Origin: Seminavis robusta | Taxonomy: Eukaryota; Bacillariophyta; Bacillariophyceae; Naviculales; Naviculaceae | DNA length: 64,000 bases | Assembly (NCBI GenBank): GCA_903772945.1 | Contig: CAICTM010000034.1 | Span: 1-64,000 of the forward strand | Reading direction: 5' to 3' | In this document: positions 28,653 to 39,312 of the stretch, in pieces | Layout: each line of letters begins with the position of its first letter | Position numbering within the stretch: position 1 is the stretch's first letter | The notes under the pieces: model-generated | Told to the model about the DNA's origin: nothing | The model's input: the letters and a program-made list of their open reading frames with translations, nothing else | Databases searched by the model: none | Translations under genes and position numbers: made by a program

Positions 28653-30557
28653 ATGTCGACCCTTACGCCTCCTTCTTTTGCTTCTGCCTCTGGTGCTGCT
28701 GGTGCTGCTTATAGTACTAGCACTACTGTTAGTAAACAGAGAAGACCCAGTGATCCTCCCGCTCCTTCTTATCGAGAAGCTTCTATGTTGGCTTCTGACG
28801 CCATGTCAAGTCCTCCTCCTATCATGCCTCGATCCAAGATGGTGGCCAAGCCAGTCCTACAGCAGACACAGACTCAACCTCATCATCAAGAAACATCAGG
28901 AGTACACACAGTGCCGGTACCAGTTGTAAGAGAAGAAGAGACTCCGACTGTCACTCAGGAGATGACTTCCACGGATGACAGCAGTCAGAACCCCATCGAC
29001 CATATTAATAATAATATTATTATTATTGATAACATGCAGAGCAACAACACCATTGATATTGATACCCTCACTTCTGGCACTTGTGGACCTGAACGGCATG
29101 CTCAAGACAAACTCTATGACCAGCAGTTGCAAGACATTCAAGAACAGCAAAAGCAAGCATCCAACTTGAATGGACCTTCTGTCATTTTTGATGGAGACCA
29201 TTTGAAAGAAGAAAAAGTTCAAGAAATAGAAGCCAAGGATGACTTGGATGAAGAAGAGGGAGAAGATCATGACAAATTTGAAATGGGAGGACCTGAAATG
29301 GGAGTCCCAAATGCGGAAGGATCCAGACAAAAGAGCTTTAGGTCATTTTTCGTACACCTAAACAACACTTCCTCCAGAGTCTCACAGCTCATTTCAAGGC
29401 TATCTGGATGGTCTGATAACACTCCTCCCGAGTATGATCATGATCATGATCATGGACAACGAGACATTGGAGCAGATGACCTGGTCTTGCCCGCGAACAG
29501 ATCCTCTCAAAAAGCACTCCAAGCCAGACAAACATGCATGTGCATCTTTTGCATTCTCATCATTGCGGCCATTATCGTACCCGTTGCTGTCTGCAGTCTG
29601 GCGGAAATGTGCTCCAGCAACGACAACGACAATAGTGACAATTCCAGTCAAGATGATAACATACCCACCATGGCACCCACCACCATTGTGCCGCCCGATC
29701 TAACCATGCCACCCATTTCAGTAATGCCAAACAACAACCGCACCACCACCAACAACAACGTCGAATTTGTCACGGTCAATCTAGGACAAACAGGAGCCAT
29801 GATTGACATTCCAGAATACACGGTGCCCCAATTGGATGATCCATTCTCTCCACAATACAAGGCATATGCATGGTTCATCTACACCTATCCCGCGGAAATC
29901 CTGCAAGACATGCCCATGTGGAGGATCCAACAAATCTTTGCATTGGCCACTCTATTCTTCTCCTTGAGAGGTGGTCGTTGGCATCCCACCAATCGACAGC
30001 AATGGCTCAACTCGTCCATGTCCGAGTGTCAATGGTCCTCCGATTTGGTTTGCTACGGTCCCGACGACAACACACAACAAGAACTCGAAGGAGTCGTTCA
30101 AACCATTAGTTTTAACGATTTCGTTTTCCCACTCAACAACGGCACTCTACCCATGGAATTGGAATTGCTATCTGAGCTACGGATGCTGCAAGTCAATGGG
30201 GCTGGTTTGACCACGGAAATGGAGGCATTCTTCCCTGCTGCACGTCTTACGGGCCTCTCGCTATTCCAAACGCTGTCTGTAGGCGACAATCAAATTCGTG
30301 GAACCCTGCCGAGTGAACTTGGATTACTTTCTGCACTTCAGTCCATCAGTGCACAGAACAATGCTCTCACCGGAGCGATTCCAAGTGAATTGGGTTTGTT
30401 GGCTGGTCTAGAACAACTGTGGCTGGACGGGAACAACCTATCGGGTCAAGTTCCCATGCCTCTTTGCCAAATGACTATCCAACGGGGTGGTGTGGATCTC
30501 GATGTGGATTGTGCCACAGTGGTCTGTCCAGAAAATTGCAACTGTGACTGCACCTAA
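28653..30557 (+). CDS. Single-pass LRR membrane protein
   Basis: 634 codons from ATG at 28653; the TTG-ACC upstream is not a start. Residues 1-290 are disordered and acidic/Gln/Asn-rich (cytoplasmic). One transmembrane helix spans about 294-316 (CIFCILIIAAIIVPVAVC). Then an extracellular part: a stalk with N-glycosylation-like sites, a domain ending in a Cys pair (SECQWSSDLVC), and two to three plant-type LRRs (LPSELGLLSALQSISAQNNALTGAIPSELG is the region, residues about 550-590). It ends in a Cys cap (CATVVCPENCNCDC). There is no kinase domain. The architecture is common in expanded diatom LRR families and suggests a cell-surface recognition or adhesion role. It is the intact member of a tandem pair with the gene at 31718. 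Confidence 0.92.
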   Translation: MSTLTPPSFASASGAAGAAYSTSTTVSKQRRPSDPPAPSYREASMLASDAMSSPPPIMPRSKMVAKPVLQQTQTQPHHQETSGVHTVPVPVVREEETPTVTQEMTSTDDSSQNPIDHINNNIIIIDNMQSNNTIDIDTLTSGTCGPERHAQDKLYDQQLQDIQEQQKQASNLNGPSVIFDGDHLKEEKVQEIEAKDDLDEEEGEDHDKFEMGGPEMGVPNAEGSRQKSFRSFFVHLNNTSSRVSQLISRLSGWSDNTPPEYDHDHDHGQRDIGADDLVLPANRSSQKALQARQTCMCIFCILIIAAIIVPVAVCSLAEMCSSNDNDNSDNSSQDDNIPTMAPTTIVPPDLTMPPISVMPNNNRTTTNNNVEFVTVNLGQTGAMIDIPEYTVPQLDDPFSPQYKAYAWFIYTYPAEILQDMPMWRIQQIFALATLFFSLRGGRWHPTNRQQWLNSSMSECQWSSDLVCYGPDDNTQQELEGVVQTISFNDFVFPLNNGTLPMELELLSELRMLQVNGAGLTTEMEAFFPAARLTGLSLFQTLSVGDNQIRGTLPSELGLLSALQSISAQNNALTGAIPSELGLLAGLEQLWLDGNNLSGQVPMPLCQMTIQRGGVDLDVDCATVVCPENCNCDCT

Positions 30558-31717
30558 GCAGCAGCAGCAAACAACAACATCACCCAATCAACAAACAGGA
30601 ATGAACGGATTCGGCAGGTGTGTCTCCATTCCTTGATTGTCCGTCGGATCAAATGTCGATTATGTGACTTCCTTCTACGTGTGGTTCATCACAAATAAAT
30701 CATTAAAGTCTTCATGATTGCATAGTCTAAAGTAACAACAAACAAACACTGCTAAGTGTATATCACAGGTAGGCTAGCTAGCTGGGTCGATTTGCGTTTC
30801 CTATGATCGCTGACGTCTTGAGCTACACTCGTCTTTGGAAGGTTCACGACGACGATTACGCACAAAATTCGGAGGCTACCATGATGAGCACGAGACGAGG
30901 GAGGACTCGCCGTTCCAATAGCTATCAGAGAAAAGAAGCTATAGTGGGAAGCAAACGAATGAATGTATCCCTCACCGAGTTCTCGAGGGAAGTAAGAAGC
31001 ATGCGACGACTCGACTCGAATGAGTCACTCGACCGACTTCCCTGCCTTCTTTGGCAGCTGGATCCCCACCGTGCTGGTATTGACAAGTACAGATGCGATA
31101 CTCTCTTTTGATGGTTATAGCGTGGATAATACTACCGGTAGGCAGGATGTGATTCGATTCACGCAACGCGGCAAGTATATCGGTAGATTTGAAGCAAACC
31201 CATGCAGCTCCGTGGCAGAACCGCCCGACCGAGAGGCTGCGACCTCGTTCAAATCAAGTCAATCAGCAAGCAACAAACCGAGGCTCAATAGTGAGCTACT
31301 GTACTGTACGGTGTACCGGTATAGTCGTAGCGGGTGCACGAGCATCAACATGCGTGTACACCGACCTTGACCTCGGTACCGGTACCGGTGCGCCATTGTG
31401 GTCGCGATTCTTGGGGAATGATGACGAATCGAATCTCGAACTCGGAAAAGATACTAGCTAGGACCAAGATACCGCATTTGGGCGGGAATCCAATCGAATC
31501 GACTCAGTCGACTACAATGCCCATAAGTCCACCAGTGTTGCCAGATCCTTTCGACGTTGCCAGTTCCTGTAAACTGTCATCCAATTCCTCCCGATAGCCG
31601 CACTCTAAAAGCACTATTTTAAAAGGGCGACAAGCCATTCTGCATTGCATTCAGCTCGTTTCTATTACTCGATCAGTCCTTGAGTTAATTCATTTGAATT
31701 GTTGCATAGGTCTCACT
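30558..31717. other. Intergenic between tandem LRR genes
   Basis: No gene recognised. TACCGGTA palindromes at 31133, about 31314 and 31377; GGCTAGCTAGCTGGG near 30773. Short open frames only. Confidence 0.5.
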
Positions 31718-33535
31718 ATGTCAACCTCAGCTGGTGCCAATCGTGATTCCGTGAGCCACCCTGCCAATGACGGAGACGCCGTTTTGAATACTGCCGGGAG
31801 TGAGATCCATGCGGCGGACGAGCAATTGGATGTGGAACTGCAGAATCAGCTTGAAGAAGAGGAATCCGCTCAAGTAGAAACCAAGGATGAAGGAGGTGAC
31901 ACGGATGCTGCTCCCCTCCACGAACATTCCGAAGCTGAGGTTCAAGCCCTTGATGAGCAGCAGCAGCAGCCAAAGGGAGAACCTACCTACTCTATAAACC
32001 CTTTACCACCAGAGGGAGAGTACCTGGATATGGACCAGCAGAAACAGCCAGATCAAAACAAGACCCATTTACCACCAGAGGGAGCGTACCCAGATGAGGA
32101 GCTGCAGAAATGGCCAGATGAAGATAAAACCCATTTACCACCAGAGGGAGCTTACCCAGATGAGGAGCCGCAGGAACAGCCAGATCAAAACAAAACCCGT
32201 TTACCACCAGAGGGAGCGTACCCAGATGAGGAGCTGCAGAAACAGCCAGATGAAAATAAAACCCATTTACCACCAGAGGGAGCATACCCAGATGAGGAGC
32301 TGCAGAAACAGCCAGACGAAGATAAAACACACTTTTTTCGTCCAGAGGGAGAGTACCTGGATGTGGAGCTGCAGAAGCAGCCAGATGAAGACGAAGACAG
32401 CGAAAAATACACACAAGAAGAGCTGGAACGTTTGAGAGGACCTCTCACTGAATCCTTCTCGGAAAAGCCGGAAGACCAAGAGAACCCAAGAATGACAGGA
32501 CCTCCAGCCAACTTGAAGGTGTCGTTTGATGTAGCTCCACCCAAAGAGCACATTTTACCACCTGAGGAGGAAGGAAACGTTGCACGCAAGAAGCCTGGAA
32601 AGCTGAGGTTCTCGGAGCGTCTCAAGGAGGTCTCCAGCTTGCGACCCTTGGTCATATACTTCGCAGGAGAAGATGACCAACCTGGTACTACCGATAGCAC
32701 CGGGAAAAGTCGCTGGACGAGTTCCCTGGGTTCCCTGGGTTCCCTAGCCTGGGTGGTTACTAAAGAGCGGTCTTCCCAGCTATGGCTCAGTGGGAGGTCC
32801 GATGCTACACCGCTCCAGTACTATCGCAACAAAGAAGGAGAAGAGTTCAGCAACCAGGACTATCGCAGATCACTCATGGCAAGCGAAGTCTTAGCTTTAT
32901 TGTGTTGTCTATTGATCTTCGCTGCAGTGGCGGTTCCTATGCTGGTTTGCGGTGGTATGGGATTGTGTCGAGCGAAGAAAAGCGGCAACGGTAACGATCA
33001 CGCTAGCAATGTCCTACACACTGAGTTTCCTACAATGGCACCGACTTCCATCATCCCACCAGATACCACCATGCCACCCATTGCAATCTTACTGAACATG
33101 ACCCGCGACACCATAAGCAATACTGAGGATACCCATGGGTTCGTCACCATCAATCTTGGCACAACAGGGGCTACACTGGATGTTCCTGGATACACAGTCC
33201 CAAAGCTGGAAGATCCACTCTCTCCACAATCCAAGGCATACATGTGGTTTGTTTCCAGCTATCCTGGAGAACAACTGAGAAGTATGCCCATGTGGAGGTT
33301 ACAACAGTTATTTGTTTTAGCAACACTTTTCTTCTCCTTGAGAGGTGGCCGGTGGCATCCTGATGATCGGCAGCAGTGGCTCAACTCCACAGCACCTGAA
33401 TGCAAGTGGTCTACGAATCTCATGTGCCACAACCTCGGTACCATTTTCGAAGGAGTGGTTAGAGATATTCGGCTTAACAATTTCATTTTGCCACTCCAGG
33501 ATGGAAGGCTTGTTGAGACTTTATGGGGGGGTTAG
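31718..33535 (+). pseudogene. LRR membrane protein paralogue, truncated in its LRR domain
   Basis: 605 codons from ATG at 31718 to a stop at 33535. Same plan as the 28653 gene: disordered acidic N-terminus, transmembrane helix (about 389-412, LLCCLLIFAAVAVPMLVC), and an extracellular part that aligns well (TVPKLEDPLSPQSKAYMWF against TVPQLDDPFSPQYKAYAWF). Residues about 94-230 hold six copies of a 22-residue (66-nt) repeat, LPPEGAYPDEELQKQPD. Homology to the paralogue stops abruptly after FILPLQDGRL (about 33511), followed by a short unrelated tail (VETLWGG). The missing LRR part reappears at 38148. A shortened protein without most LRRs could still be made; I regard the gene as disrupted. Confidence 0.8.
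31999..32400 (+). repeat. 66-nt coding tandem repeat, six copies
   Basis: Copies begin at about 32003, 32069, 32135, 32201, 32267 and 32333 with exact 66-nt spacing. Each encodes a 22-residue unit built on LPPEG-YPDEELQ-QPD-(D/N)KTH. The last copy is altered (FFRPEGEYLD). Confidence 0.92.
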
Positions 33536-33961
33536 GCATGAGCGCGGGGGAGGGAAAAAGAAGAAGAAGAGGGAGAGGGTTATCGGTTGAGTTCCAGATT
33601 CCGAATTGAGAGTGTGCAGGGCATGTTTGAGACATCCGAATGACCATTTTTACTTAGCGGGTGAGGGGATATGGCAATGACTGCAACCGTCTCCATTGTA
33701 AAGCTGACATTTCCCCCATGGGTAAGACGTCCGAAGAACATGAATATGTCAGCAAATACGTCACATCAATCCTTTGCTTCGGTATTTTGAATCCATTCAA
33801 CGGCTACCACTGGCTCGCTCTTTCTCTCTTTTCTGTTTCCTTCGCTCCAACGAAACCCTCCCATTTTGAAAATCAGCCACCGAAACAACAACAAAACTCG
33901 ACCACAAACTTCGCTCCCATAAGGTCGTACTCGACAAGGTAAGAATGCTGCTGCTGCATGC

Positions 33962-34007
<46 letters not shown>

Positions 34008-34008
34008 A
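33962..34008 (+). repeat. GTT trinucleotide microsatellite
   Basis: About 15 consecutive GTT/TTG units inside the inserted block; not part of a credible gene. Confidence 0.9.
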
Positions 34009-34310
34009 TCCACAATGGCGACCATGGCATGCTACTAATCGTTCTATCGTCCCCCGTTCGAACGTCGTCCTTCCTCTACAGACACTCCTTCCTCTACCGA
34101 CACTCCTTCGGACGATCCTTCCTCTACCGACGCCGCTTCCTCCACCACTACTGCTGGTCTATTTTGTCTTGAAGTCAGCGACTACGTGGGTAGGGGCAAG
34201 ACTCTTGGCAACAACAACAACAACAACTACTACTTCCTCCTTCCTCTACCGACGGTCTTCCTCTACGGATACCACTACCGACCGACGACGACAAGAACAA
34301 CAACTCGACC

Positions 34311-35040
34311 ATGAGGATCGCAACTACTTCTTCGGCCTTCTCCAAGTGGCTGCAAAGTGTCAACAGATACCCATTCAATGAGCTGAGAGTTACAAGGCAT
34401 GGATTCACTTGCAAGTATGTCATTTGTGGGTACAACAGTGATGATGATGAAAACTTCTGTTTGCCCACAACAAGCATGGAAGTGACGGTTCTTGAGGAGT
34501 TGATATTGCAAGGAGCATGCAAGCCTCTTCCTCCTGACATGACAATAATCATGGATTACATGTTTGAGTCCGGGGGTCTTCAGAAGAGTGTCGGTCCAAA
34601 ATGGTACAAGCAAGTTGTCTCCACCCTTTCTGAAATGCTGTTGGGACCAGATGGCTGTGAGAGGAAGGACATCTTCATTGAGTGCATCTATTGGTTGGAG
34701 TGAAGGAAACGCACTCACTGCCGAGCTGAACGCGGTATGCACCTTCACTCAGAAACAGCAGGACACAACGATTGTGCAAGCTTGGAATGAGTACATCCAT
34801 TGGTATGACTACAACAACAAAACTTTCTTTGGTAGCTTTGTTTCCATGAGTGAGAGATTTGTTCAAGATTGCTTTGAAGACTTTGACACTCTTGGAGATG
34901 GAAACAGAGCAACAACAACCAAGAAGGACCTTGAATGTAAGTTAATGGCTACATTAGAAACGAATTTGTCACATCTAATACTTCTTATCTTATTTTATGC
35001 AGAGTATCCAGTCAATCTAGATTGGCAATTGGCATCATGA
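34311..35040 (+). pseudogene. Element-associated gene, one-base frame break
   Basis: ATG at 34311 starts a protein-like frame of 130 codons (KWLQSVNRYPFNELRVTRHG, then LLGPDGCERKDIFIEC) ending at TGA after YWLE. Coding continues in the next frame (GNALTAELNAVCTFTQKQQD, then FVQDCFEDFDTLGDGN). Removing the extra T before GAAGGAAAC would join them. Near the end a textbook intron is visible (GTAAGT at about 34938 to TTTATGCAG near 35002). I recognise no domain. It is convergent with the larger minus-strand remnant. Confidence 0.55.
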
Positions 35041-37990
35041 GGTGGTCTTCCTCTCTGTTGGTCAACCACTGGCAGTATCTCTGACAGCAGCCTTCGGTGG
35101 AGGAGTGGCTGGAAAGGATATGGCAGTATGGTTGGAATTGCCGCATTTGCATGGCAAGTTGCATCATTTGAATTTGTTGTTGTTGCTGGTATAGAATCAA
35201 ATTACCAACATAAACATTTCTAGTTTGTGGCACTGCAGGTGGTGGAGGTGGTGGTGGCGGCGTGGTGGTGGTGGCGGTGGTGGTGGTGCGGCGGTGGTGG
35301 AACCATTGCTGTTGCAGTCGGTGAATCGATTGCTGGTGGACTTGGTGCCTCGATTGCTGGTGGACTCGGTGGTGCTCCAGTGCAAGCCGCACAAAGACAA
35401 CAATCATTTGGAGCATACTTCTGCCGCTGTGGTTTGAATGCAACAATGAACTCTGAAAAGAACCTCTCTCCATTATCCTGTGGCAGTGGCTCTGCAGTAG
35501 AAATGGTTCATTGAGACCAACAGCCACTGCTAGCTCATTCAGGTAAGCCAACTCTGAATGGTTCCATATGGAACACCTTCTCCATCCAGCTGGAATTGAC
35601 TTCCTTTCTGTCACACTGATTCTTGACAGGAAGGCTCTCTTGTGCGAATCTTGAGGTTGTATCTTGCAGTTCCAGCCAAGTTGAGTGCATCAGCAAGGCT
35701 CCTCCTCATTCCACCATTTCCAAAGTGGGCAAACTTGTCATGGAAAGCCTCTAACTTTGACTCTCCTCTCCTTGATAGGTACTCTGGAAGATTGTGCTTG
35801 GAGTTTGGAGAAGGTTGGATTGTGTCATACATGTCTTCCAGTGCCAGGGATCAGCCAAGTGAATGCCGCTTTGTCAACACAGTTCTCTACTGCTGGCTTG
35901 GTATCAGAAGTGAACAAGGTATAGTTCTTGGCTGGATCCAGTCGCCCCTGTCCTGGCTGGCAACCATCACTGGCTGTCACCTTGTACCTGCAGAACCACT
36001 GCTGCAACCTCTGCCTCATTGTCTCTGGTGACCTCATCTGCTTCCTTAGATACTTGGAGTACCGAGCTCTGAAGACCTTGGAGGCTTGCATGTCGGAGAT
36101 CTCTGCCATGGAGTAGTGCTTGCCATTGGAGGACAAGAGGCATGTTTCAATGCATGGAGGATTTCTCATAGTCATCTGGTGATACTCATACAAGCAATCC
36201 AAGAGGTCGTCAGTGCTTGAAAGTAATCAATGTGACCCTTCCTCAAAGTTGACAGGATCCTCTTCTCATAATGAAACAGGCAAGTCTTCCCTCAATACCT
36301 GGAAAGAGTAACTCCCAGTAGTCATCCTTGTGGGGCCAGGGTCCTTACATGGCAGCTGGATTGAAGTGTCTCCTCCTTGCTAGCTGCATGGCGCATGGGA
36401 GAAGTGATGGTCTTGGTGGTAGGAACGAGAACTGCTGAAGCAATCTCTCCAGTCTCAGTAGCAGCATCCCAAACAAGCAGCAGCACAAGACTCTTGCTGT
36501 AGTTCTTGATCACCTGGAAGTGTGGTCTTGACAGAAGATTCCTTTGTTGCACTTGACACTTTGGATCTCTCTTGTGTGCCTTTGGTGTCACTGATCCTCC
36601 ACGGATTCCTGTTTGAAGCACAAGCAGCATCATAGATGTCACGGATGGTGTCACCAAGAGGAGGAAACTGTCTGATGTAAGTGCCATCCTTTTGAGAAAG
36701 GGATCAGGATCAGTGTCGCTTCCTTGCCAGTATGAGAAGTAAGACATCATGGCTCTAAGATACTCTCTGTTGATTGCATTGTAGATGAGGCGGCTGCATA
36801 GGTCTCCATTTCCATAGGTTAACATGATAGATCGAATACTTCTGTTGCTGTTTCGCTCCAAATGACAAGCCTTGTTAGGTAGAGCATACTTGGACTCCAC
36901 TGGATAGAGCAATGAAGCATGATCTGGGATCGAGACCAGCACTTCTGCAGAGTTGGCATCGAATCTTCTGTTGCAGCTTCCACAAACCATGGACATGACT
37001 ATACACCAAGAAGGAGGACCAGTGATGCCAAAGATAGGGAACAAGGTCTTGTTCTTGGACCAGTTGTGCCTCCATTCTTGAGTTGGCCAGAGCATCTTCC
37101 ATCGGGACAAGGTACAGTAATTCCACATCGATTCCAGTCCACAAGGAGTAGTTTGGCCAACAATGGAGTGGTAATGTGGAGATTTGAATTGCTCCTCTGT
37201 GGATGAACTGTCATGGTGAGTCCTTCAAAATGTTGGTGGAATTGTGGATTCCTTGGCTTGATAATGGATTCTGACACAGCTTCTGCCAGTGCTAGCATTG
37301 CAGTGGTGCTCCTTTGGTCTTGTGCTGTTCCACAAAGGCAGCATCATTTACAAGAGTGGTTACCTTTCGACAAAGAGCTACTGGAGTTGTGTTGGTTGTG
37401 GATTTTTGTTGCCGGCTCTGATTTGGTTTGGCGGTGTTTGTTCTAGCAGCAAAGAAGGCATCTCCATTCTCCTGTGTTGAGTGCTTCCAGCTTCCTCTCT
37501 CTCATTAGTGGAAGAGGAGACTGAAGTGCCTTGTGAGTCTTCTGCTCTCTCTGATAGTTTCCATTGTCAGCTCATTCAAATCTCCTCTTCCTCTTGTTAC
37601 TGTATTCTTAATACAGAGAACGTGGTGTGATCTTTTTGGGACTCTGAACCAAGATGTCTGCCTTACAGATACACATTCTTGAGTGGATCAAAGACTTCTG
37701 CTACCTCTCCTCCCAGCGTTGTTTGGGTCCTTCTTCTCTGGCTCTCTTGGATCTGTTGTTGTTGTTGGCAGCCAGTTGGTAGGCTCTCTTTCTGTTGCGA
37801 GTTCCTCTGTTGACTTTGGCAGCCCATTCCTCCATTGTGAGTGTAGCTCCTGCTGCTGTTGTGGCTCCATGATGCTCTCTTCTTCTGCCTGCTGCTGCTG
37901 CTGCTGCTGCTACTGGCTTTTTGGCCGAGTTAATGACTGTCGAGTGAGCGGCAGGATGTCATTGTCAATCTCGATGGAATCCTTCTTTCT
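35012..37990 (-). pseudogene. Transposase-like multi-frameshift remnant, possibly DUF6729-type
   Basis: A chain of protein-like segments on the minus strand switches frame at least four times: 37870-37688 (MEPQQQQ start, Gln-rich), about 37440-37300, 37298-36999 (CGITVPCPDGRCSGQLKNGG), 37128-36322, 36202-35825, 35832-35611 and 35614-35012. The core segment has KTLFPIFGITGPPSWC, then VCGSCNRRFDANS, LPNKACHLERNSNRS and MMSYFSYW. The Cys-x2-Cys with a following 'F ... L-x-S-I-P' resembles DUF6729-type domains found near transposase-like proteins, but this is from memory and weak. The tail (GGMRRSLADALNLAGTARYNL) is also protein-like. Almost certainly non-functional. Confidence 0.55.
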
Positions 37991-38147
37991 GTTTTCGCGA
38001 AACACGAAAATGGCGACTAGGTAGCACAGTTTCCCTGTAATCTTTATAAACGGTACGTTAAGTATATTTGAATTTTTGCGACATACTTCCTGATGTCATA
38101 GGTTGATTAGCCAATCAGATTTCTGCCTTCTACCGCTTTCGCCCTTC

Positions 38148-38323
38148 CCAGCTGAACTGGAACTGCTAAAAGGCCTTGAGCTCTTGGAAGTGGACAAATC
38201 TGGATTGGCCACCAGAATGGAGTTTTTCTTGCCGATGGGCCGACTCGCAAACCTGGCTCGATTCCACACTCTCTCGATACATGGCAATAATGTGTACGGC
38301 ACCATCCCCAGTGAACTGGGTTT
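38148..38323 (+). pseudogene. Detached 3' LRR fragment of the 31718 gene
   Basis: Encodes PAELELLKGLELLEV, then RMEFFLPMGRLANLARFHTL, then GTIPSELG. This matches the paralogue's PMELELLSELRMLQV, EMEAFFPAARLTGLSLFQTL and GTLPSELG segments. It is the continuation of the truncated gene beyond the insertion. Homology ends after SELG, so the remaining LRRs and Cys cap are lost. Confidence 0.8.
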
Positions 38324-39312
38324 CAAGGATGTTGGGCGTTGTGGTTTGTGGTGCAGTACAGTAGTGGTAGTCCAGCTGTGCAAGGTTATCTCTTATTCGG
38401 ACATAAAGAACCAAAAAGGATTAGAAGCATTCCCCCTGCTCTTCTCCCTTCTTTGAGATTTATTGCACCCAGGCACTCAGGAACCATGACTGGTTTCTGC
38501 CAGTTACTCGAGTAGTTCTTCTTGTTGGTCACTTAGACGGTACCGGTACACACTAGCCATACCAGTCATTAACAAACCTACATGTAGCTTCTGTGGGCGA
38601 TCTCTGCGTTGAGCGTATTGGCGACAAAATCGAGGCAATTTTGAGCTGGAAACATGTTTGGGTTTGTGCATTTTGCTTGCGGGCTAATCTGCCAGTATGT
38701 CTTTGAATGGGAGCTTGTATAGGGAAACCCACAACCATTTTGAACTCCACTTATATTTCTGACTTGCTGACTGGCCTTGCCGCGGTGCTGTGGGCACTTG
38801 GCAGTTTTGCGATTGGATACAATTCTGCCTGGACCAGTTCAGAGTTCAGAGCTTCACCTTATGCTTTGTCTGGCAGGGAGAGCTTCATCCATGGTTGGAA
38901 GTTGGAAACGTCAGGTTGGAGGTTGGAGGGTGTTGCGGGTTGCGGATTGTGGGGTTTGTCGCAGGTTTGCTTGCTCTTGCTGTGACAACAACTAACTTCT
39001 AAGTCTCTTACCCTTGTGCAGTTAAAGAAAGATAATTTGTTAAACAAATGAGTCTCATGACTAGGAAATGGTTTAACGATATTAAAATAGTCAAGCAGAG
39101 AAAGGAGAGGTGACATTTATTTTAGTCACAGACTCTAATTACCTACTCTAAGAAATAAATGTTTACCATCATCTTCGCCTGCGCCTGTGCACCCCTCTGA
39201 AAAGTAGCCAGTGCCAGCCAGGCACGGCATAACTTGATTTTGCTTGGTCTTCTATAACAATAGTTCTGTTGCATGAAAAGTGTGTGGGAGTCTAGTAGAG
39301 CAAGAGTTGACG
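38324..39312. other. Intergenic upstream of the ion-channel gene
   Basis: No gene recognised. TACCGGTA at 38541. A pair of GTTGGAGGTTGGA-type short repeats near 38895-38935. It presumably contains the promoter of the channel gene. Confidence 0.5.

Larger units (their letters stand above)
33512..38147. mobile_element. About 4.6-kb decayed mobile-element-like insertion inside an LRR gene
   Basis: The paralogue at 28653 reads continuously across the point where this block separates PLQDGRL (ending about 33511) from PAELELL (starting 38148). That makes the block an insertion. It carries two convergent, frame-broken coding regions (+ 34311-35040; - about 37990-35012), a GTT run (33962-34008) and CTACCGACG-type repeats (34060-34290). 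I see no convincing terminal inverted repeats by eye. A 3-bp CTT flanks both ends and could be a target duplication, but it is too short to trust. Class unknown. Confidence 0.7.

Noticed and set aside
35225-35514. Gly/Trp-rich plus-strand frame
   Set aside because: Antisense of a Pro/Thr/Gln-rich part of the decayed minus-strand element gene.
33512-38147. Terminal inverted repeats and a target-site duplication for the inserted block
   Set aside because: I compared both ends by eye and found only CTT in common, which is too short to claim.
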